This document shows, piece by piece, positions 34,984-44,772 of a DNA stretch of 64,000 nt (positions are counted from its first letter, which is position 1; each line of letters begins with the position of its first letter). Under the pieces are notes generated by a model, which saw nothing but the letters and a program-made list of their open reading frames with translations, was not told the DNA's origin and searched no databases. The translations under genes and the position numbers were made by a program. Source of the DNA: Dyadobacter sp. CY356 (lineage in GTDB: Bacteria; Bacteroidota; Bacteroidia; Cytophagales; Spirosomataceae); NCBI RefSeq assembly GCF_021440195.1, contig NZ_JAJTSZ010000008.1:124001-188000 (forward strand), given 5' to 3'.

Positions 34984-35940
34984 CTAAGCCTTCGCAGTTT
35001 GTAAAGCCCTTGATTCCTTTCTGTATTTTTCCAGATTAATAAGAAGTACACTGCCGAGAATAATAACCAATCCAAGAATTTGAACAGAGGTAATAGTTTC
35101 ATTGGCAAAGAAAATTCCTAATAAAACTGCTACTACCGGATTAACGTAAGCATGCGTACTTACTTTGGTGGTGGGTTGAACTTTCAGTAACCAGACGTAA
35201 GCGCTGAAACCAATGATCGACCCGAAAATAATAAGATATAACACAGACATCCAGGCGTCAAACGGAATCGTGCTCCATTGGATATCGCTAAATTCGCCGC
35301 TTAAAAATCCGGATGGTATAAAAGCAAGACCTGCAATAAGCATTTGCCAGGAAGATTTCACCATAATAGAACCACTGGTAGTTTTATATTTTGAATATAA
35401 AGAACCGCCGGCCCAGGACATTGAACCAACGACCAACATAGCCAGACCCAACAATTCTGATTTATCCTGAATACTGGAAAACGCACCCATTACTCTTTCG
35501 CTGAAAAGGACTATAACCCCAACAAAACCAATCAATAACCCAATAATGGTTGATCGGCTTCCAAGATTTTCTTTCCATTGAGGTTTGTCCAGGAGTATAA
35601 ACCACATCGGCGCCGTTGACACCATGATTGCCACCATTGCACTTGGCAAAAATTGCTCAACCCAGATCACGATTCCATTACTGAAAAATAGCAGTAGCAA
35701 ACCACTCACCGCTGCCACTTTTATCGTGGGAACATCAAATATATTTTCACCCTTTATCAAACACCAGATCATCATCAGCACGCCGGCAGCAACAAAACGC
35801 AGCGCCCCCAGCAAAAAAGGATGAAATCCAGTCAGTGCCTTTTGAATAAAAAAATACGTTGAACCCCATACGATGTAAACCGTGGCGTAAGCCAGAATCA
35901 CCATCAGGGTAGAGGGGTTTTTGTTTTGAACAGATTCCAT
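34984..35940 (-). CDS. EamA/DMT-family transporter
   Basis: 318 residues with ten predicted transmembrane helices in two EamA repeats. The first begins VYIVWGSTYFFIQKAL, and the second contains WAGGSLYSKYKTTSG and ends at VILGSVLLIN. Family members export amino acids or other metabolites. The Lrp/AsnC regulator gene lies only 2 bp upstream, and amino-acid exporters are common targets of such regulators, so an amino acid is the best guess for the substrate. Confidence 0.88.
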   Translation of the reverse strand: MESVQNKNPSTLMVILAYATVYIVWGSTYFFIQKALTGFHPFLLGALRFVAAGVLMMIWCLIKGENIFDVPTIKVAAVSGLLLLFFSNGIVIWVEQFLPSAMVAIMVSTAPMWFILLDKPQWKENLGSRSTIIGLLIGFVGVIVLFSERVMGAFSSIQDKSELLGLAMLVVGSMSWAGGSLYSKYKTTSGSIMVKSSWQMLIAGLAFIPSGFLSGEFSDIQWSTIPFDAWMSVLYLIIFGSIIGFSAYVWLLKVQPTTKVSTHAYVNPVVAVLLGIFFANETITSVQILGLVIILGSVLLINLEKYRKESRALQTAKA

Positions 35941-35942
35941 GA

Positions 35943-36422
35943 TTACTGTTTTTCAGGTATTACTAATTGTTGTTGTTCTTTCACGGTTTCCAGAACGATG
36001 GTAGTTCTGGTTGATAAAATGTTAGGAATTTTGCTGAAAGAATTCCGCATCAGAGCCATCAGAGAAGATGAATCGGATGTCCTGACTTTGATCAGATAAC
36101 AATCTTCTCCGGCAACATGATGCACTTCCTGGACTTCCGGAATCTTGGCCAGCTCTTGTCCGACATTACTGCTCCCTAATCCGTCAGCAGCCTTCATCGC
36201 TATGAAAGCGAGCAGCTTTTGTTGCAGCGGTGCAGGATTCAGCCGCGTTGTATATTGCAGAATTACGTTTTTCTGTTCCAGTTTTTTTACCCGTTCCAAC
36301 ACCGCAGAAGGCGCCATTTCGAGCTCTCTTGCCAAATCAGCATTGGAAATACGTGCATTTTCTTGCATCAATCTCAGGATGCTCAAATCCACTTTGTCTA
36401 ATATGATATCGTTTCCGTTCAT
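35943..36422 (-). CDS. Lrp/AsnC-family transcriptional regulator
   Basis: 159 residues. An N-terminal HTH is visible (LMQENARISNADLARELEMA, then PSAVLERVKKLE). The C-terminal half is a RAM/AsnC effector domain (EVQEVHHVAGEDCYLIKVRT). It probably senses an amino acid and controls the EamA transporter gene, which follows 2 bp downstream in the same operon. Confidence 0.9.
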   Translation of the reverse strand: MNGNDIILDKVDLSILRLMQENARISNADLARELEMAPSAVLERVKKLEQKNVILQYTTRLNPAPLQQKLLAFIAMKAADGLGSSNVGQELAKIPEVQEVHHVAGEDCYLIKVRTSDSSSLMALMRNSFSKIPNILSTRTTIVLETVKEQQQLVIPEKQ

Positions 36423-36606
36423 TGTTCGGTAAATTTATCAAAAATCAGAATTATATTCAAAAAATTGGATATTTAATTTAGTAATGTTCGATTAGCGGAT
36501 TTTTGAATGTATTTGCTAATTTTTTGATACTGGAATTTTCTTTGTCCTAGCTTCGTTTTGGTTGTATCAGTCGATAGATTCCATTTACAAGTTTGTCCTA
36601 AATTCC

Positions 36607-37788
36607 ATGGATCGTAATTTTAATGAAGCCGTGAAGATGAGTAGCATAGTTTCCACGACGACCTACCAGGCCGCGCAGTCGGTAGCGAAAACCGTGGAGG
36701 AGCATTTCATCTTCCATCATGAAAATGCTAAAAGACATAATAAAGATGATTTTGCACCAAAGCCTGATGCTCAGGTTATTGAGTCGATTATAGATATTAC
36801 TTTTTGGGCAAGTCTGCGCCGGGAAGAAGGACATTCGCCGTCTATTTCCCTGGCGTTTTTACCCCCGGAACTTTCCGGGCAACCTTTGATTTTTGAAAAC
36901 AGGTTACCTTTTACGCCTGCTATTTTAACAAAACTTGCTCCTGCAGTTGAGCGGTCGGGCATACATCTGGGTATATGGATGGACGGCGACGAACTATATA
37001 TTTGGGGAACAACGCGTGTGATCCCAAATCTTTGTTTTGTGTTGGAAGTTATTGAACCAGGTATGCTCGTAATCAAACACCGCAGAATTGACGGTTTTGG
37101 TAAATTTGTGAATGTGGCCGTATTGAAGGGTGACCAGATAAAAATTGTGGATGACATCAGTGGAAAAATTCCGGATTGTCCGAATCTTGTTACGTCTCTA
37201 ATCGGGTTCAACTCTTCATCTCTCTGGAACGATTCCCTGAATGTGATGGTACAGCTGGCCGTTTCCATGCGGGATCACAAAAGAGGAGGAATTCTGCTTG
37301 TTGTTCCTTCGGGCAGAGAAACGTGGCGTGATTCGATAATTCATCCTATTTCTTATTCTATCACACCCATGTTTTCAGAGCTGGCAGATTTGTATGAGCA
37401 GCACGAAAAAGAATCGGAACATCCAATCTGGATCAACAAAATAACAAATGCTGTAAACCATATTGCCGGATTAACAGCTGTGGATGGTGCTACGATTATT
37501 AATGACCGTTTTGAATTGCTTGCTTTCGGTGTAAAAATCGGACGTTCCGCCTTCTCATCTCGTGTTGATAAAATTATGGTCACCGAGCCGATTGTAGGTA
37601 ATGTGGCCTCAATCGTTCCACCTGTTCAAAATGGCGGAACCCGACATTTATCAGCCGCCCAATTTGTTTTTGATCAGCGTGACAGCCTTGCACTTGTTGC
37701 ATCTCAGGATGGCCGGTTTACAATATTTTCCTGGTCTCCCTGTGATAATATTGTTCAGTCACACCGGGTAGATACTTTGCTATTTTAG
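36607..37788 (+). CDS. DisA-like nucleotide cyclase with N-terminal DACNV-type sensor domain
   Basis: 393 residues from the ATG at 36607 (a TTG at 36562 is also in frame). The C-terminal about 120 residues resemble the diadenylate cyclase fold: AVDGATIINDRFELLAFG near residue 290 matches the DGA motif, and GTRHLSAAQFV near 345 matches the GTRHR-x-A motif, except that the second Arg of RHR is Leu. The preceding 250 residues fit the putative sensor domain called DACNV, found fused to DisA-like domains. It is soluble and monocistronic. It may make c-di-AMP or a variant, or may have lost activity. Confidence 0.75.
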   Translation: MDRNFNEAVKMSSIVSTTTYQAAQSVAKTVEEHFIFHHENAKRHNKDDFAPKPDAQVIESIIDITFWASLRREEGHSPSISLAFLPPELSGQPLIFENRLPFTPAILTKLAPAVERSGIHLGIWMDGDELYIWGTTRVIPNLCFVLEVIEPGMLVIKHRRIDGFGKFVNVAVLKGDQIKIVDDISGKIPDCPNLVTSLIGFNSSSLWNDSLNVMVQLAVSMRDHKRGGILLVVPSGRETWRDSIIHPISYSITPMFSELADLYEQHEKESEHPIWINKITNAVNHIAGLTAVDGATIINDRFELLAFGVKIGRSAFSSRVDKIMVTEPIVGNVASIVPPVQNGGTRHLSAAQFVFDQRDSLALVASQDGRFTIFSWSPCDNIVQSHRVDTLLF

Positions 37789-37811
37789 AAAGGAAAAGTT
37801 TTTGATATTAA

Positions 37812-37857
37812 AAATCAGTTCAAAGCAAATGATTTATCTTTTGTTTTGAACTGATTT
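37812..37857 (+). terminator. Terminator of the DisA-like gene
   Basis: A perfect 13-bp stem, AAATCAGTTCAAA (37812-37824) with TTTGAACTGATTT (37845-37857), then TTGTTG. Confidence 0.75.
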
Positions 37858-37989
37858 TGTTGTTTGGCAATCAATATATTAGCTATTTCGTATAGCGATG
37901 ATCGTAGCACTTTTAAATTTTTCAAATTTTATTTAAAGAATTTAAAGTAATCTTAAAAGTTGTGCGTCTCCCTTAAAAAAAGTGAGGAA

Positions 37990-38553
37990 ATGTTAAGCCA
38001 GGGAATGACAACAGATACCGGAAATACCATTGCCAGTACGATCAAGGAATACGGGAAACGTCTCTTTGGTTTTATTCGCAACAAGGTGCGGTCTGAGCAG
38101 GATGCTGAGGATATCTTACAGGATGTCTGGTATCAGCTGAGCAATGTCATCAATATTGAGGAAATTGATCAGATGAGCGGCTGGCTGCATCAGGTGGCGC
38201 GCAATAAAATCATTGACAAATACAGAAAAAAAACACCTGAGCTGCTGGACGATTTCACTTATGAAAATGAGGAAGACAGCTTCAGCATCAGTGATATACT
38301 GCTTGCCGATAATTACACACCGGAAACCGAATATATCCGCGAAGTTTTTTGGAAAGAATTGTTTATTGCTTTGGAAGAATTACCTGAAAATCAACGCCAG
38401 GTTTTTGTCTGGAACGAATTGGAAGATGTTACTTTACAGGACATTGCAACAAATACAAATGAAAATCTGAAAACAATTATTTCGAGAAAAGGATATGCGG
38501 TGAAACATTTACGAAAGCGCATGAAAACGGTATATGACGAATTTTTTAATTAA
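37990..38553 (+). CDS. ECF-type RNA polymerase sigma factor
   Basis: 187 residues from the ATG at 37990; a GTG at 37960 and an ATG at 38005 are alternatives. Region 2 is visible as RLFGFIRNKVRSEQDAEDIL and WLHQVARNKIIDKYRKK. Region 4 is VFVWNELEDVTLQDIATNTN followed by LKTIISRKGYAVKHLRK. No FecR-type anti-sigma factor follows; instead a small membrane protein gene begins 14 bp later and could be the regulator of this sigma factor (inference). Confidence 0.88.
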   Translation: MLSQGMTTDTGNTIASTIKEYGKRLFGFIRNKVRSEQDAEDILQDVWYQLSNVINIEEIDQMSGWLHQVARNKIIDKYRKKTPELLDDFTYENEEDSFSISDILLADNYTPETEYIREVFWKELFIALEELPENQRQVFVWNELEDVTLQDIATNTNENLKTIISRKGYAVKHLRKRMKTVYDEFFN

Positions 38554-38567
38554 AGAAACTTATTGAT

Positions 38568-38900
38568 ATGAATATGGAACCCAAGGATTTTAGAAGAAAC
38601 AAAGCCAAATTTTTTCTATTCGTTCCGCTTATAATTGCGTTGGTCAGTACTGTTGTAATGTTGTTGTGGAATGCGATTTTGCCTGATTTGTTAGGCACAA
38701 AACATATCAATTTCTGGCAATCGGCAGGTCTTTTGTTATTATGTAAGATACTTTTTGGTGGATTTGGTTTTGGAAGAGGCCAAAGTGGAAGAGGAATGGA
38801 TTTTAAGGAGAGATGGATGAATAAGATGGGCACGGAAGATAAACAGAAAATGAGGGAGGAATGGATAAAACGCTGTCGTCAGTGGAAAAAGGAGGACTGA
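38568..38900 (+). CDS. Small two-helix membrane protein paired with the sigma factor
   Basis: 110 residues. Two transmembrane helices (FFLFVPLIIALVSTVVMLLW and WQSAGLLLLCKILFG) are followed by a Gly-rich turn (GGFGFGRGQSGRG) and a charged C-terminal helix. I recall similar proteins following ECF sigma genes in other Bacteroidota. It is in one operon with the sigma factor; an anti-sigma or membrane-sensing role is plausible but unproven. Confidence 0.7.
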   Translation: MNMEPKDFRRNKAKFFLFVPLIIALVSTVVMLLWNAILPDLLGTKHINFWQSAGLLLLCKILFGGFGFGRGQSGRGMDFKERWMNKMGTEDKQKMREEWIKRCRQWKKED

Positions 38901-39031
38901 TTTTAGTATTTAAAACAGTTTTAGTTGGGATTGGTTTGATTTTTAAGAATAGATGATAGTAATACCGAGGTGAAGAATTTCTTACAATAAAAAATTAGGA
39001 ATTCGAATTGTTGAAACAGAAATCATGTGGC

Positions 39032-39061
39032 AAAAGCAATCCTTCTAACGGGATTGCTTTT
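39032..39061 (+). terminator. Terminator of the sigma factor operon
   Basis: A perfect 11-bp stem, AAAAGCAATCC (39032-39042) with GGATTGCTTTT (39051-39061), followed by Ts. It sits 131 bp after the small membrane protein. The remaining part of the 447-bp gap is AT-rich, with no gene seen. Confidence 0.75.
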
Positions 39062-39347
39062 TTGGTTTTAAATATTCCCGTAAGTTGTCAGGCTCTTAAA
39101 AAAATAAATACGTTGTTACTATTAAACATATAATCGTAATCGGAATAAATATTATTTAATTTTGGTTATATTATCTTAAAATTTGTTTGAAAGCTGGTAT
39201 AAGGCAAGAGGGACAGATGAGCAAAGGAACCGGTTGTTGTAGGATGATGAAGATTAGTATACTACAATAAAGTTTGGGAAGTTGAAAGTGTAGAAAAAGA
39301 AAGTGCCATTCAAATCGACAGAAAGTAAAAGTAAGGTAAACTCAACG

Positions 39348-42300
39348 ATGGACTTTTTTAAAGACGAATTCTACAAATTACTTAGCGGTCAGGAAGATAT
39401 ATTTGATTTTATTCAGGAATTTGCACTGGATGGTTTTTGGTTTTGCGAAGTTGGTAAGCCTGAAAACCAGTGGGTAAATCCAAAATTCTGGAATGGATTA
39501 GGCTATAATGCTCAGGATATTTCCAGGTTTGGAAATGGAATCCAAAGTGTTGCTTTTCAGGAAGATATTGAAGAACTATACAATTCATCATTAAATCATT
39601 TCCAATTTTCTGAGTCCGTTTTTAACCAGACGGTACGTTTTATTGAAAAAAGCCAGCAGGCGGTTTTGATGACTTGTCATGTCAAAATTGTTCGTGGTGC
39701 AGATGGAAAACCAGCCCGGATTTTATGTGGTTTGGTGAAAAATCAGCATGAATCAGATGGTGAGGATAATAACAAAGAATCAAAGTTCTACAACTCTGTT
39801 TTAAACAGTCAGGCCATATACATCACAAGAATAGATTCTTTTGGTATCTATACTTATGTGAACGACTATTATTGTAAAGCTTTTGGTTACGAAAAAGAGG
39901 AAATAATCGGTAAAAGTTCGCTGACAACCATTGTTGAGGAAGACCATTCGAAGTGTTTTGAAATTGGGAGAAAATGTATAGAAAATCCAGGTATTCCTTT
40001 CAAAATCGTTTTACACAAACGTGATAAAGCACAAAACATTAAAGCAAGTGAATGGGAGTTCACGGGTATGAGCAATGAAGATGGAAGTTTTAGCGAGGTA
40101 CTTTGTGTCGGCTTTGACGTAACCGGTAAAGTAAAAATAGAAAGGGATTATTCCGCGCTGGTCGCCAACATGACTGATGTCCTTTTCATAATAAATAAAA
40201 ACGGCGTTTTTGATTATGTAACACCAAGCTGGACAAAACTCTATGGCTATGAATCCATTGAAACCATTGGTCACGTCTTCACTGAATTTGTTCACCCTGA
40301 CGATGTGGAAATTTGTTTTCAGGCACTCTCTGCCACATATGAGTCAGGAATTTCACCGCCGGCCGTGGAGCACAGGATCAGACATAAGGATGGTTCCTGG
40401 CATTGGAGCAGTACCCGGGCCAGCATAGATCCGCTGAACGGAGAAATGGTTTTAACCAGTCATGATATTACAAAAAGGAAACTTGATGAGGAAAAGGTAA
40501 AAGAACTGGCTCTGGTAGCGGCGAATACTACCGATATGATTATTACAACCGACTCTGATGGCATCATCACCTGGACGAATGAAGCTTTTCGAAAACGTTC
40601 GGGTTATACGATGGATGAGGTGGTTGGGAAAAAACCTTCGGAACTTGTTCAAGGCCCGGAAACAAGTCTTGAAACGAAAAACCGGCTTCGGAAGGGTCTG
40701 AAAGAGCGGAGCTCCATGAGTGAAATCATTCTGAATTATACCAAATCCGGAGAGCAATACTGGATCGATCTCAACATCAATCCGATCATTGATGAACATG
40801 GAATTTGCACGCATTTTATTGCGGTGATTCGGGATATTTCAGTTGCAAAATATGCGCATGAGGAGTTGAGGCGGACGAAGGAATTACTGGAACAAACCAG
40901 CGAAGTTGCCAGAATTGGCGGATGGGAATTTTATTTGGAAGAAAAGATTTTAACCTGGTCAGACCTGACAAAAGAAATTCATGGACTACCAACTGACTTT
41001 GTGCCGGATGTAGCCAGTGTTATGAAATTTTATAGTTTGGCCGACTTAAAGAAGCTCGAAAATGCTTTTACAAATTGCATAAGTTCCGGAGTAGCAATCA
41101 GTGAAGAGATTCAGGTTAAGACACCTCCCGGTACAGAACTTTGGGTTAGAGTTGTTGGTAAGGCAGATTATCAGGATGGCGTTTGCACCCGGATTTTTGG
41201 GATTTTTCAGGATATTGATGTTTTAAAAAGGGCGGAGGAATTGAGCCTTAAAAACTCTGAAATGTTAAGGAAAATGTCGGAGCGGGTTTCAGGGACTTTA
41301 TATCAGTTTCAGATTTTCGATGATGGCAGAATAAAATTTCCATACATGTCGAAGGAACTGATACATACCTTACATTTCCATCCGGATGGTAAATTTATTG
41401 ACCCTCCGTCATTAATCGCCGTAGTGCATCAGCAGGATAAGGAGAAATTTGTCGATTCGATAAAGTTATCAAAAGAAACGCTTGGCAAATGGGACCTGGA
41501 TTATAGAATTATTCATCCAATTCTTGGTGAGCGTTGGCTGCGCGGTGAGTCTATTCCTGAAAGGCTGGAAGACAGCGTTTTATGGCACGGCTACTTGCAG
41601 GACATCACGGTTAGAAAACAGGAAGAACAGGAGATTTTACAGTCTGAAATAAAATACAGGACTTTGTACAATTCCACGAGCGATGCTGTGATGCTGCTCA
41701 ATGGAGACGGCTTTTTTGATTGTAATGCCTCTGCCTTAAAAATGTACGAGATTGATACATTTGAGGAATTCTACGCTTTGAACCCAATGGATCTTTCCGA
41801 TCCATATCAGTCAGACGGGAGAGATTCTGCCAAAACAATTCTCGAATATAGCGCAATGGCGTTCAAAAATGGAAGCTGCCGTTTTGAATGGGAGCAGAAA
41901 CGTATGAAATCCGGCGAGACATTTTCAGTAGAAATTTTACTAAATGCCATCGAATTAAACGGATCTCAAATTCTGCAATCCGTAGTTCGTGACATCACAG
42001 AAAGGAAGTTTGCAGAACAGGAAATCCGTCTGGCACGGCAGCAGGCAGAAGCAGCAAGTCAATCTAAATCTGAATTTCTTACTAATATGAGTCATGAAAT
42101 CCGGACGCCTTTGAATGGGGTCATCGGTTTCACTGACCTGCTCATGAAAACGGATCTTAATGCCACGCAACATCAGTATATTTCGATGGTGTTTCAGTCG
42201 GCAAATTCTTTACTGGATATAATAAATGACATTCTTGATTTCTCAAAAATAGAGGCTGGCAAGCTGGAACTGGCATTAGAGAAAATTGATCTGCTTGAAA

Positions 42301-43592
42301 TCTGCGGACAGGTTGCAGATATGATCACGTATCAGGCGCATCAGCATGACCTGGAAGTTTTGCTCAATATTGCTTCGAACGTACCAAGATATATCTGTGT
42401 AGATCCTGTTCGCCTGCGTCAGATTTTGATAAACTTATTGGGAAATGCCGTCAAGTTTACAGAAAAGGGGGAGATTGAACTCAAAGTGGATGTGCTTAGC
42501 GAATCCGGCGATGACACTACTTTCAGGTTTTCGGTGCGGGATACGGGTATTGGAATTAATTCTAAAAATCTTAAAAAGATTTTCGAGGCCTTTGCACAGG
42601 AAGACGCATCAACTACCAAAAGATTTGGTGGCACGGGTCTGGGATTACCAATCTCAAATAAACTTCTGGCGCTGATGAACAGCGAATTGCAGCTCAGCAG
42701 CGTTCCCGGGAAAGGCAGCACTTTTTACTTTGACGTTACATTTCAATCTTTTCATGGGTCACTTCCGGATTGGACTAATATTGCATCAGTTAAAAAGGTT
42801 TTAATTGCAGATAGCAATCATGCCAATGGTATTATTCTTGGAAATGTACTGGCCAACCGTCAAATTGACTCAGAAATTGTTGAAACCGGTCATGCTGTTG
42901 TTGATAAACTTACAGCTGGAAATCAGTATGATGTGATTTTGATAGACTATCATTTGTCTGATATCAATGGAATTGCTGTAAGTCGGAAGATCAGAGAAAT
43001 GGAAGGCCGGGCAGGTACCGAGCAGGATATTTTGCTGATGAACCGCCCATCGGATGACAAGGAAATAGCCGATTCGGCAGAAGAATTAAATATTATTCAG
43101 CTTAACAAACCGGTGAAAATTCAGAAACTATTCAATGCACTTTTAAAAATTGACGGACAAGACGAGGAATTATTTGTGCGTGATGCTATTCATGAATTAG
43201 AAGAAATTCAGGTAAAACCCAAAGAGTTAACCATTCTCATTGCGGAGGATAATAAGATCAATATGATTTTGGTCAAAACATTTTTGAGCAAAATCCTGAC
43301 AAATGCAAGATTGGTAGAAGCGGCCAACGGAAAAGAAGCAGTCAAACTTTATGAGTCCGAAAAACCGGACCTTGTGTTAATGGACGTGCAGATGCCCGAG
43401 ATGAACGGATATGAGGCAGCAACGGAAATCAGAAAACGCGAAAATGGCAAAAGAATACCGATACTGGCATTAACCGCGGGAACGCTGAAGGGAGAAAAAG
43501 ACCGTTGTGTGGAAGCTGGAATGGACGATTATCTCACAAAGCCTATCCTGAAAGATACTTTGGAATATGTTCTGGACCAGTGGCTTAGCTGA
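39348..43592 (+). CDS. Multi-PAS hybrid histidine kinase with two receiver domains
   Basis: 1414 residues from the ATG at 39348 (a GTG at 39303 would add 15). About seven PAS-type domains in tandem fill residues 10-890. The HisKA His is in FLTNMSHEIRTPLNGVIGF, about residue 913. The ATPase domain has LINLLGNAVKFTEKGE, DTGIGI and FGGTGLGLPIS. A first receiver-like domain (VLIADSNHAN, IDYHLSDINGI) is divergent. The last has all hallmarks (LIAEDNKIN, phospho-acceptor in LVLMDVQMPEMNG near 1345, final KP). No transmembrane segment was seen, so it is probably cytoplasmic, sensing redox, light or ligand state. The partner output protein is not adjacent. Confidence 0.9.
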   Translation: MDFFKDEFYKLLSGQEDIFDFIQEFALDGFWFCEVGKPENQWVNPKFWNGLGYNAQDISRFGNGIQSVAFQEDIEELYNSSLNHFQFSESVFNQTVRFIEKSQQAVLMTCHVKIVRGADGKPARILCGLVKNQHESDGEDNNKESKFYNSVLNSQAIYITRIDSFGIYTYVNDYYCKAFGYEKEEIIGKSSLTTIVEEDHSKCFEIGRKCIENPGIPFKIVLHKRDKAQNIKASEWEFTGMSNEDGSFSEVLCVGFDVTGKVKIERDYSALVANMTDVLFIINKNGVFDYVTPSWTKLYGYESIETIGHVFTEFVHPDDVEICFQALSATYESGISPPAVEHRIRHKDGSWHWSSTRASIDPLNGEMVLTSHDITKRKLDEEKVKELALVAANTTDMIITTDSDGIITWTNEAFRKRSGYTMDEVVGKKPSELVQGPETSLETKNRLRKGLKERSSMSEIILNYTKSGEQYWIDLNINPIIDEHGICTHFIAVIRDISVAKYAHEELRRTKELLEQTSEVARIGGWEFYLEEKILTWSDLTKEIHGLPTDFVPDVASVMKFYSLADLKKLENAFTNCISSGVAISEEIQVKTPPGTELWVRVVGKADYQDGVCTRIFGIFQDIDVLKRAEELSLKNSEMLRKMSERVSGTLYQFQIFDDGRIKFPYMSKELIHTLHFHPDGKFIDPPSLIAVVHQQDKEKFVDSIKLSKETLGKWDLDYRIIHPILGERWLRGESIPERLEDSVLWHGYLQDITVRKQEEQEILQSEIKYRTLYNSTSDAVMLLNGDGFFDCNASALKMYEIDTFEEFYALNPMDLSDPYQSDGRDSAKTILEYSAMAFKNGSCRFEWEQKRMKSGETFSVEILLNAIELNGSQILQSVVRDITERKFAEQEIRLARQQAEAASQSKSEFLTNMSHEIRTPLNGVIGFTDLLMKTDLNATQHQYISMVFQSANSLLDIINDILDFSKIEAGKLELALEKIDLLEICGQVADMITYQAHQHDLEVLLNIASNVPRYICVDPVRLRQILINLLGNAVKFTEKGEIELKVDVLSESGDDTTFRFSVRDTGIGINSKNLKKIFEAFAQEDASTTKRFGGTGLGLPISNKLLALMNSELQLSSVPGKGSTFYFDVTFQSFHGSLPDWTNIASVKKVLIADSNHANGIILGNVLANRQIDSEIVETGHAVVDKLTAGNQYDVILIDYHLSDINGIAVSRKIREMEGRAGTEQDILLMNRPSDDKEIADSAEELNIIQLNKPVKIQKLFNALLKIDGQDEELFVRDAIHELEEIQVKPKELTILIAEDNKINMILVKTFLSKILTNARLVEAANGKEAVKLYESEKPDLVLMDVQMPEMNGYEAATEIRKRENGKRIPILALTAGTLKGEKDRCVEAGMDDYLTKPILKDTLEYVLDQWLS

Positions 43593-43599
43593 TTGATAT

Positions 43600-43625
43600 G
43601 GACATTCGTAACTAAACGAATGTCC
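43600..43625. terminator. Hairpin between convergent genes
   Basis: A perfect 10-bp stem, GGACATTCGT (43600-43609) with ACGAATGTCC (43616-43625), in the 19-bp gap and the last codons of the AraC gene. No T-run, so a terminator role is uncertain. Confidence 0.4.
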
Positions 43626-44496
43626 GTGTCCCTGCATAATTTTCCCTGAATTCTTTGGGCGTACAACCGTTTTTGTTTTTAAAGATCCGGTTGAAATATG
43701 ACAGATTATTAAATCCGCATTTGTAGGCGATTTCGGAAATGGTATTTGTGGTATCGATCAGTGAGCGGGATGTGTGTCCCAGCCTGATTTCATTCAGACT
43801 TTCAATAAATGTTTTTCCTGTTCTTTTTTTGATAAACCGGCTAAAAGAAACTTCCGTCATTCCGGCAAGTTTTGCTACACCTTCAAGAGTGATTTCCTTA
43901 TCGTAATGATCACGCATATAGGCAAAAACTTTTTCAATCCTCCGGCTGTTGAAATTGATATTTTCATCCGTAAAAGTGCTGTTGGACAATACCTTCATAT
44001 TTCTTGAAACGGATAAATCGTGTAAAATCGACATCAGTTCCAACATCGAATCAAAGCCGCTTTTTTGGGTTAAAGCCATAAGCCGCGGCATAATTCTGTC
44101 TATGGTTTCTTTCGAAAAAGAAATCCCCCTCACAGATTTGTCCAGCAGTGATCGCATAAAAAAAAGCTGGTTTCTGCGAAGCAACTTGTCATCAAACAAA
44201 TCCCGATGAAATTGTAAGGTTATTTCCAGAACTTCCGGCATTCCTTCTTCCCATTTATACTGATTTGTAAACCAGCCATGTGGAAGATTATTTCCAACCA
44301 GCACCAATTCTGCATCATCAATAATTTCTGTATGATCCCCGACAATGCGTTTTACTCCCTTTCCTCCGAGGATCAGGTTTAACTCAAATTCGTCGTGATT
44401 ATGTAGGGGGAAGTCAAAGGTTTTCTTTTTTCTGGTAAAAATTGTAAAGCAGTCGTATTGCGTTAAAGGAGTAATTTCGCGGTAAACTTCAATCAT
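43612..44496 (-). CDS. AraC-family regulator with cupin domain
   Basis: 294 residues. The N-terminal cupin domain has FPLHNHDEFELNLILGGKGV. The C-terminal double HTH is LEGVAKLAGMTEVSFSRFIK and ISEIAYKCGFNNLSYFNRIF. It is transcribed divergently from the GH26 gene across a 276-bp gap and is the likely activator of it, responding to a mannose-containing sugar (inference). A -7 box TATATTTG on the minus strand (44532-44525) lies about 29 bp before its ATG. Confidence 0.9.
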   Translation of the reverse strand: MIEVYREITPLTQYDCFTIFTRKKKTFDFPLHNHDEFELNLILGGKGVKRIVGDHTEIIDDAELVLVGNNLPHGWFTNQYKWEEGMPEVLEITLQFHRDLFDDKLLRRNQLFFMRSLLDKSVRGISFSKETIDRIMPRLMALTQKSGFDSMLELMSILHDLSVSRNMKVLSNSTFTDENINFNSRRIEKVFAYMRDHYDKEITLEGVAKLAGMTEVSFSRFIKKRTGKTFIESLNEIRLGHTSRSLIDTTNTISEIAYKCGFNNLSYFNRIFKNKNGCTPKEFRENYAGTRTFV

Positions 44497-44524
44497 TTCA
44501 AATTGTTTTGATGTCAGGCAAGTT

Positions 44525-44532
44525 CAAATATA
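44525..44532 (-). promoter_or_regulatory. -7 element of the AraC gene
   Basis: TATATTTG on the minus strand fits TAnnTTTG and lies 29 bp upstream of the AraC start. The rest of the divergent gap to 44772 shows no clear palindrome. Confidence 0.5.
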
Positions 44533-44772
44533 GAGATTTACAGTGATTATTTGTACCATATTGCGGTAGATAAACTTTATTCTAATATAACTAATAATTA
44601 TACGTAAATTATTATTAAGCAAGCACTACTTATTTTTTAGGGTTAATATTTATGGATATAATCACAAATGGCATGTCAAACAGTTTTTATTTATGAAGTG
44701 ATTGATAAAATAGTACTATGTTCGAGATGGGAATTGTATATAATTTTATGGACTTATTTATGAAATAAATTT

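Noticed and set aside
34782..35108. 108-residue open frame on the minus strand
   Set aside because: It runs through the palindromic repeat cluster and into the EamA gene in another frame; no family resemblance and no promoter.
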